This document shows positions 61,801 through 64,000 of a stretch of 64,000 nucleotides of DNA, in pieces; position 1 is the first letter of the stretch, and the number at the start of each line of letters is the position of its first letter. Origin of the DNA: Chakrabartyella piscis. Lineage in GTDB: Bacteria > Bacillota > Clostridia > Lachnospirales > Anaerotignaceae. Made by a program: the position numbers and the translations under genes. Under the pieces are notes generated by a model that made no database searches, was not told the DNA's origin, and was given only the letters and a program-made list of their open reading frames with translations. Where the stretch lies: NCBI GenBank assembly GCA_030067835.1, contig CP092441.1, positions 1,364,001 through 1,428,000 on the forward strand. Reading direction: 5' to 3'.

Positions 61801-64000
61801 AAGCCTATTCAGTACAGAAAAATATGTACAAGCGGGTACAGGTATTACAATTGGTATGTCCACATATCCAAATGGCAATACCATTGGAGATATCACACAG
61901 ATTGATACAAGTTCTTCTACAATTGCTATTTACAACGGAGAAGCTACCTTGGGTGATATTACAAGTACATCCACAGGTGCAGTAACCATCTACACCAATA
62001 GTGGTATCATTGGAACTGTGACAAATGCAGCTGCAATTGCAGTCACATACAATGGAGAAGGTGCAGAAATTGGCGATTTGACCAGTGATACATCTACCAT
62101 TACAGTTGGTTCTGCTGGTAAAACAGAGGGCGACTATGGAAATGAAGGAACCATTGGTGATATTTTGGCTGGTACAATTGCTTATGTATACCGCAATACA
62201 GGCGTTGTTGGCGATGTGACAGGTACAAGCATTTACATCGGTCAAGATGATGCAAGTTATGTAAGCTTTAACTACAACAGTGGTGAAATTGGAACCATTT
62301 CTTCTTTGGTGACAGGTACACTTTGTATTGTAGATAATGGCGGTACTTATGAAAGTGTTCCAAGTTTGACAGGCAGTGCAATATTCAAATTGCGTTTGGT
62401 GGATGAGGATGCAATCTTCAATATTTCTGTAGGTACAGGTTCCACATATATCTACAACTATAGTGAAGGCGAACCAAAAGTAACAGTATCCACAAATGGA
62501 AGCATCTATAACTATGCAAATACAGAAAGTGAATATGCAATTGTCAATGCAAAAATCGAAGTGGCAGAAGGTCAAAAAGCAACTTTCTCTGGTAACTTTG
62601 AAAGTATGACACTTTTGGGTTCTGGTACTGTATATAGCACATCTACAGCAAATGTAATTGGTACATTGATCAAATCCACAACAGGTGAATACTATGTGAA
62701 TGGTGTCATTGATACAGATGTGGAAGTGGATGATGAAGATTTGATTTTGACATTGAGTATTGTTTCTGGAACAGATGGAAGTGCAAAGATTTATTTGGTT
62801 TCTTATCCAGATGCATTTATTGGAGATGTATCCATTACAACAACAAATGGAGACTTGAAATCAGAACTTGTTACTTTAACAGGCACAGGTACAGTACAAT
62901 ACCTGACAGATGTTACATTTGATACAGTAGGCACACACAACTTTACCGTTACAGCTTCTTGCACAGAAGAAGGTGATACAGAAGCCATTTCTGCAACTAC
63001 AAATGGCAGTGTAACCATTGTAGAATTGGTACAAAATGTAGAAACCATCTTCATTGCAAACCAAGATGCATACGATGCTTTGGATGCAACGTATGGTTGG
63101 ACAGAAGCAAGCATTTCAGAACCAACAGAATTCCCTGTAATTGCAGTTCTTTGGTCATCTGATGTGGCGGTAGCTGTAAATGGTACAGAATCTACAGATG
63201 GTGTTATTTTTGTAGCAGCAACAGCAGACTCTGAAGGTGATGTAACAGAAATTACAATTGTAGCAGTAGATGGTACATTGGAATATTCTCAAAATCATAA
63301 CTACACAGTTACAACGGAAGATTATGCAACAGTCAATCCAGAAGTATATTATATGGTAACATTGAAATATATGGATGGTTTGACAAACAGCACTACACAT
63401 GCAATTGAAAAAGAAGATTCCATCACATTGCCAAGTGCAACACGTACTGGCTATACTTTGATGGGGTGGACTGATGGTACTACAACATATGATGTTGGAA
63501 CAGTGTATACACCAACAAGCGACGTGGAATTCTCAATTGTTTGGGCTAGCAATATAACTGTTTCAACTTTGTATATGGATACTATTGTTGGTGGTAAAAT
63601 CTACAATGTAGTAGAGGGTGTCAACCATGATATTACAAGTGGAACTGTATTCACAAAAGGAGCAGAAATCACATTGACAATGGAAGAATATGCAAATTAT
63701 AACTTCGACTATTGGACAATTGATGGCGAAAACTATAGCACAGAAACAACCATTACATTGACATTGGATGCAGATGTGACTGTAGGTGCAAGTTTGACAA
63801 GAATCTCTACTGGAACTTCTTCTGGTTCTTCCAGTACAAATTCCACAAATAGCAAATACGCAATCAATGTAAGCAGTAGTGATGCAGGTGAGGTAACACT
63901 TTCTACAGAAAAAGCAACAGAAGGCACAATAGTAGAAATTAGTGTAAATCCTGCAAATGGCTATAGCACTCAATATGTTGTTGTTTACGATCAAAACAAC
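55874..64000 (+). CDS. Giant secreted repeat protein (3' end beyond window)
   Basis: Open for 2,709 codons from the ATG at 55874 (TAGGAGG upstream) to the edge, without a stop. Residues 1-32 are a signal peptide (basic start, LVSYILTLSMICTMVPTTVFA). About 50-141 is an acidic hexapeptide repeat (DVDTET). A domain starting GSGTEEDPFLIYTANDFYLIG follows to about residue 540, typical of GLUG/beta-helix surface proteins. From about 560 to 2130 come scores of short Gly-rich units of the form NTGTIGNVTAGTSVTIG, grouped in larger cassettes, predicted as a long beta-solenoid. After a non-repeat part, two InlB-B/Listeria-Bacteroides-type modules occur near 2490-2560 (GYTLMGWTDGTTTYDVG) and 2560 onward (YNFDYWTIDGENYSTE). 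Likely a cell-surface adhesin or matrix protein; anchoring signals, if any, lie outside the window. Confidence 0.9.
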   Translation, partial: MKNAYKKSIHKLVSYILTLSMICTMVPTTVFAEEDVENVVEYSETVEKNDVDVETDVDTETDVDTETDVDTETDVDTETDVDTETDVDVETDVDTETDVDTETDTDVDADTDVDADTDVDTETDVDTETDVDTETDVDTETEEEIDEEVAEIFEEVLEIADTALLGSGTEEDPFLIYTANDFYLIGLIEADNTTETTYYFEQMDDLDMDDMTEGLDSYYYVEETFHGVYDGGGNTIFNMTKPLFHTISGASLIGDVDTTVLDFYDPESEDPFDIVTAGVIDLQIQDACIENIPSNYSSGNIGTIALNAYDAVIQDVHLTNVSISSYQGTLSGLVAEANRHIIVESCSFSNVDIESKGASSVVFVFNGSWGQGMIYDVTIDADCSLRTKVNGGAYYGAIMGSTNCTSIINCRNSATITSQGTSGIGGMFYSYGRIENCVVDGKIELVDADAEAWIGGILRKTNSSNVKIIDCDVSDLELPTPYPSNKQYIARLVCHPQNTGLSSYDFSTDGVLGDYAYVDLGTNTLSGVVTETLTVNEGASVVIGEDCEIDNIVFTTTGTVRNYSNYPITSIKANGNLTVTETNSDIGSLESEIGSVTIGSTAGTYTGTNGKEIGSIDAGTSVTIYRNTGVIGDVTAGTSITVGHSTTTESIREFNVNSGTIGSLHAGTDVAIYTTDENGTVAMGDGESISLGSSLKIGQSMDYPNGNTIGHVATPTSGTGSATIYNAGAIGNISFNSTSSITVTYNEGTIGNMSNTGAIVVNRNTEDATIGNMTTTTGNITIGASNQTSTATTPSIGNEGTMGNLNSGAAVTIYRNANKIGWINAGTSVTIGQGSDAYVEYNGNSGIIGAITAGTSFTAYAISEEGVIAAGAEESVAIGTSARIGYSAVYPNGNDIGSVTNTTTADVDFHVYNGTGTIGDLYNNTEATAAETKVFCNAGVIGNVTSKGSYVMVGVSNQTGTIANNANDGTLGKLTSGTYTTVYRNTDTIGNITAGTYVTIGQDSATYADFQQNTGTIGTISAQTVANVFSMGAGSIGAITSQGTAVIGSTNVTNENTITSVTSVGAASGYSSVWFPVTASMNKIIFDVVGGDTESTVETYKHTTGGTLTFTKNEDATVTLTDGDGTTLHTFASDKTINLSVMTTAVTGITVNEGVTIGEISAIVNVTGITNEGTINSISGTTITVASNTGMIGTIGGSSTITVTANSGTIGDITGTYTITITSNTGSIENITSTNTSTQGITVKNYDAGVITGTISKVGGTSTMSIANYGTVALACDIVNNTGLLTLTGPTSTPVTSKQFTGTISTNGNLKLVDYMGTNDVNDALEVTLQDGATITAVAGDVFYLKVLGDAKTIYLNATATEENTNTIDFSNLDTELSVSGSILAGTTVIMPEGAGDVDTSAGIVAGTSITESISGNISISGTSVYIPEGVTVSANALASLSYTGGTAISVLNKGTIGDLSATTTGALNIYNFGTIGDVTASGAISIYTNTGTIGNVTSAKGAITVQGAVTDENVENATIVGQTGISYEYGNNKGATIGDITAYSSAVVYRNLGTVGNVTSTTSGITIGYSSTTATILAAGLAINDGTIGNLTAVGTVAVNTFAGEGSIGSITTEGAITIGKSGYNNNNDIGKIQKTGSDDKDITIYNATGVLGDVITETVAGTITVGYNAGNIGTMTSVGNVAITYNSGTITSITSEGSSISVGSDSKSEGDYGNIGTIGDIQAYTGIAIKRNTNEIGNLTSETSSITLGQKTDTNGYVLFNNNTGSIGNMDAATTVILYTESAEGSVGTIKAGTSVTVGYSSTITNGNDVGNIFASGTVTVYNNEATIGIIQSTGEGNISISTSNGTIGGITNANGSITVTYNGPEGIIGDLTSTNSSITVGSKDKSTGDYGNLGVIGNLDAGTSVTIYRNTGIIGNVNADTSITIGQNSATYIAFNTNSGTIGSLDAGTTIAIYAVDTNGTIAVDEASKYSIASLFSTEKYVQAGTGITIGMSTYPNGNTIGDITQIDTSSSTIAIYNGEATLGDITSTSTGAVTIYTNSGIIGTVTNAAAIAVTYNGEGAEIGDLTSDTSTITVGSAGKTEGDYGNEGTIGDILAGTIAYVYRNTGVVGDVTGTSIYIGQDDASYVSFNYNSGEIGTISSLVTGTLCIVDNGGTYESVPSLTGSAIFKLRLVDEDAIFNISVGTGSTYIYNYSEGEPKVTVSTNGSIYNYANTESEYAIVNAKIEVAEGQKATFSGNFESMTLLGSGTVYSTSTANVIGTLIKSTTGEYYVNGVIDTDVEVDDEDLILTLSIVSGTDGSAKIYLVSYPDAFIGDVSITTTNGDLKSELVTLTGTGTVQYLTDVTFDTVGTHNFTVTASCTEEGDTEAISATTNGSVTIVELVQNVETIFIANQDAYDALDATYGWTEASISEPTEFPVIAVLWSSDVAVAVNGTESTDGVIFVAATADSEGDVTEITIVAVDGTLEYSQNHNYTVTTEDYATVNPEVYYMVTLKYMDGLTNSTTHAIEKEDSITLPSATRTGYTLMGWTDGTTTYDVGTVYTPTSDVEFSIVWASNITVSTLYMDTIVGGKIYNVVEGVNHDITSGTVFTKGAEITLTMEEYANYNFDYWTIDGENYSTETTITLTLDADVTVGASLTRISTGTSSGSSSTNSTNSKYAINVSSSDAGEVTLSTEKATEGTIVEISVNPANGYSTQYVVVYDQNN
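56021..56296 (+). repeat. Tandem 18-base repeat encoding an acidic hexapeptide
   Basis: About 15 units of the GATGTGGATACAGAAACA type, encoding DVDTET with DVDVET and DTDVDA variants. Total 276 bases. The unit length is a multiple of three, so slippage would change length without a frameshift. Confidence 0.92.
57700..62300 (+). repeat. Two-level coding repeat of the giant surface protein
   Basis: Short units of about 20 residues (x-G-x-IG-[DNS]-[VIL]-x-AGT-x-VTI-[YG]) are arranged in longer cassettes. The motif YRN (or KRN) followed by an IG unit recurs near 57737, 58303, 58815, 60510, 61056, 61591 and 62177. Consecutive spacings are about 510-590 bases, and the one large gap (about 1,695) equals roughly three periods. 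Cassettes also share QxSATYxxF and YPNGNxIGxV blocks. Copies are diverged at the DNA level. Confidence 0.8.

Noticed and set aside
57638..63994. Several cysteine-rich minus-strand frames across the giant gene
   Set aside because: Low-complexity antisense shadows produced by ACA/TGT-rich repeat codons; the plus-strand frame with signal peptide explains the region.

Overview
The window reads as chromosome of an AT-rich, endospore-forming, low-GC Gram-positive anaerobe, most likely a Clostridia/Lachnospirales-type bacterium. This is an inference from an intact sporulation sigma-K gene, a T-box leader, class III glutamine synthetase, AddB, a dlt-like envelope operon, strong GGAGG ribosome sites and leucine codons dominated by TTG. 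No rRNA, tRNA or CRISPR array was recognised.

Layout. 1-2315 is the 3' end of a large surface protein. 2.4-5.4 kb (minus) holds folC, a 54-residue ORF and a zinc-ribbon/TPR membrane protein. 5.7-9.6 kb carries mltG-trmR-U32 peptidase/tRNA hydroxylase, the order known in Bacillus, then a MarR regulator; sigK follows on the minus strand. 10.7-27.1 kb is a sugar-acid catabolic locus: a GntR regulator and SDR dehydrogenase diverge from a zinc dehydrogenase, FGGY kinase, TRAP transporter, two KDPG-type aldolases, two D-2-hydroxyacid dehydrogenases, 6-phosphogluconate dehydrogenase, an AEC permease, an IlvD/Edd dehydratase and an HpcH/HpaI aldolase. The set fits use of idonate and ketogluconates through gluconate. 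27.5-36.3 kb has addB, a small membrane protein, asnB behind a T-box leader, and glnN. 36.7-47.3 kb is a complete histidine operon (hisZGDCBH, then AFIEK), interrupted between hisH and hisA by a REP-associated transposase gene and an IS110-family element. 47.3-49.2 kb has a DMT permease, an Rrf2 regulator and a YbaK-type deacylase. 49.4-54.7 kb is a dlt-like operon (adenylation enzyme, GNAT, carrier protein, MBOAT, SGNH-like protein) that differs from classical dltABCD in several ways. 55.2 kb has a second Rrf2 gene. 55,874 to the right edge is one open frame of at least 2,709 residues encoding a giant secreted repeat protein.

The strongest genome-scale signal is a family of short palindromes, each starting GTAGGG and ending in a C-run plus G, found at 23 places in both orientations, often paired. 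Two copies lie inside the REP-associated transposase gene, and one of these is a perfect reverse-complement match over 26 bases to an intergenic copy 6 kb away. The other leading candidates for something undescribed are the dlt-like operon, whose adenylation enzyme seems to lack the D-Ala-selecting cysteine, the two-level repeat architecture of the giant surface protein, and an asnB leader that has both a T-box and an exact complement of its own Shine-Dalgarno sequence.
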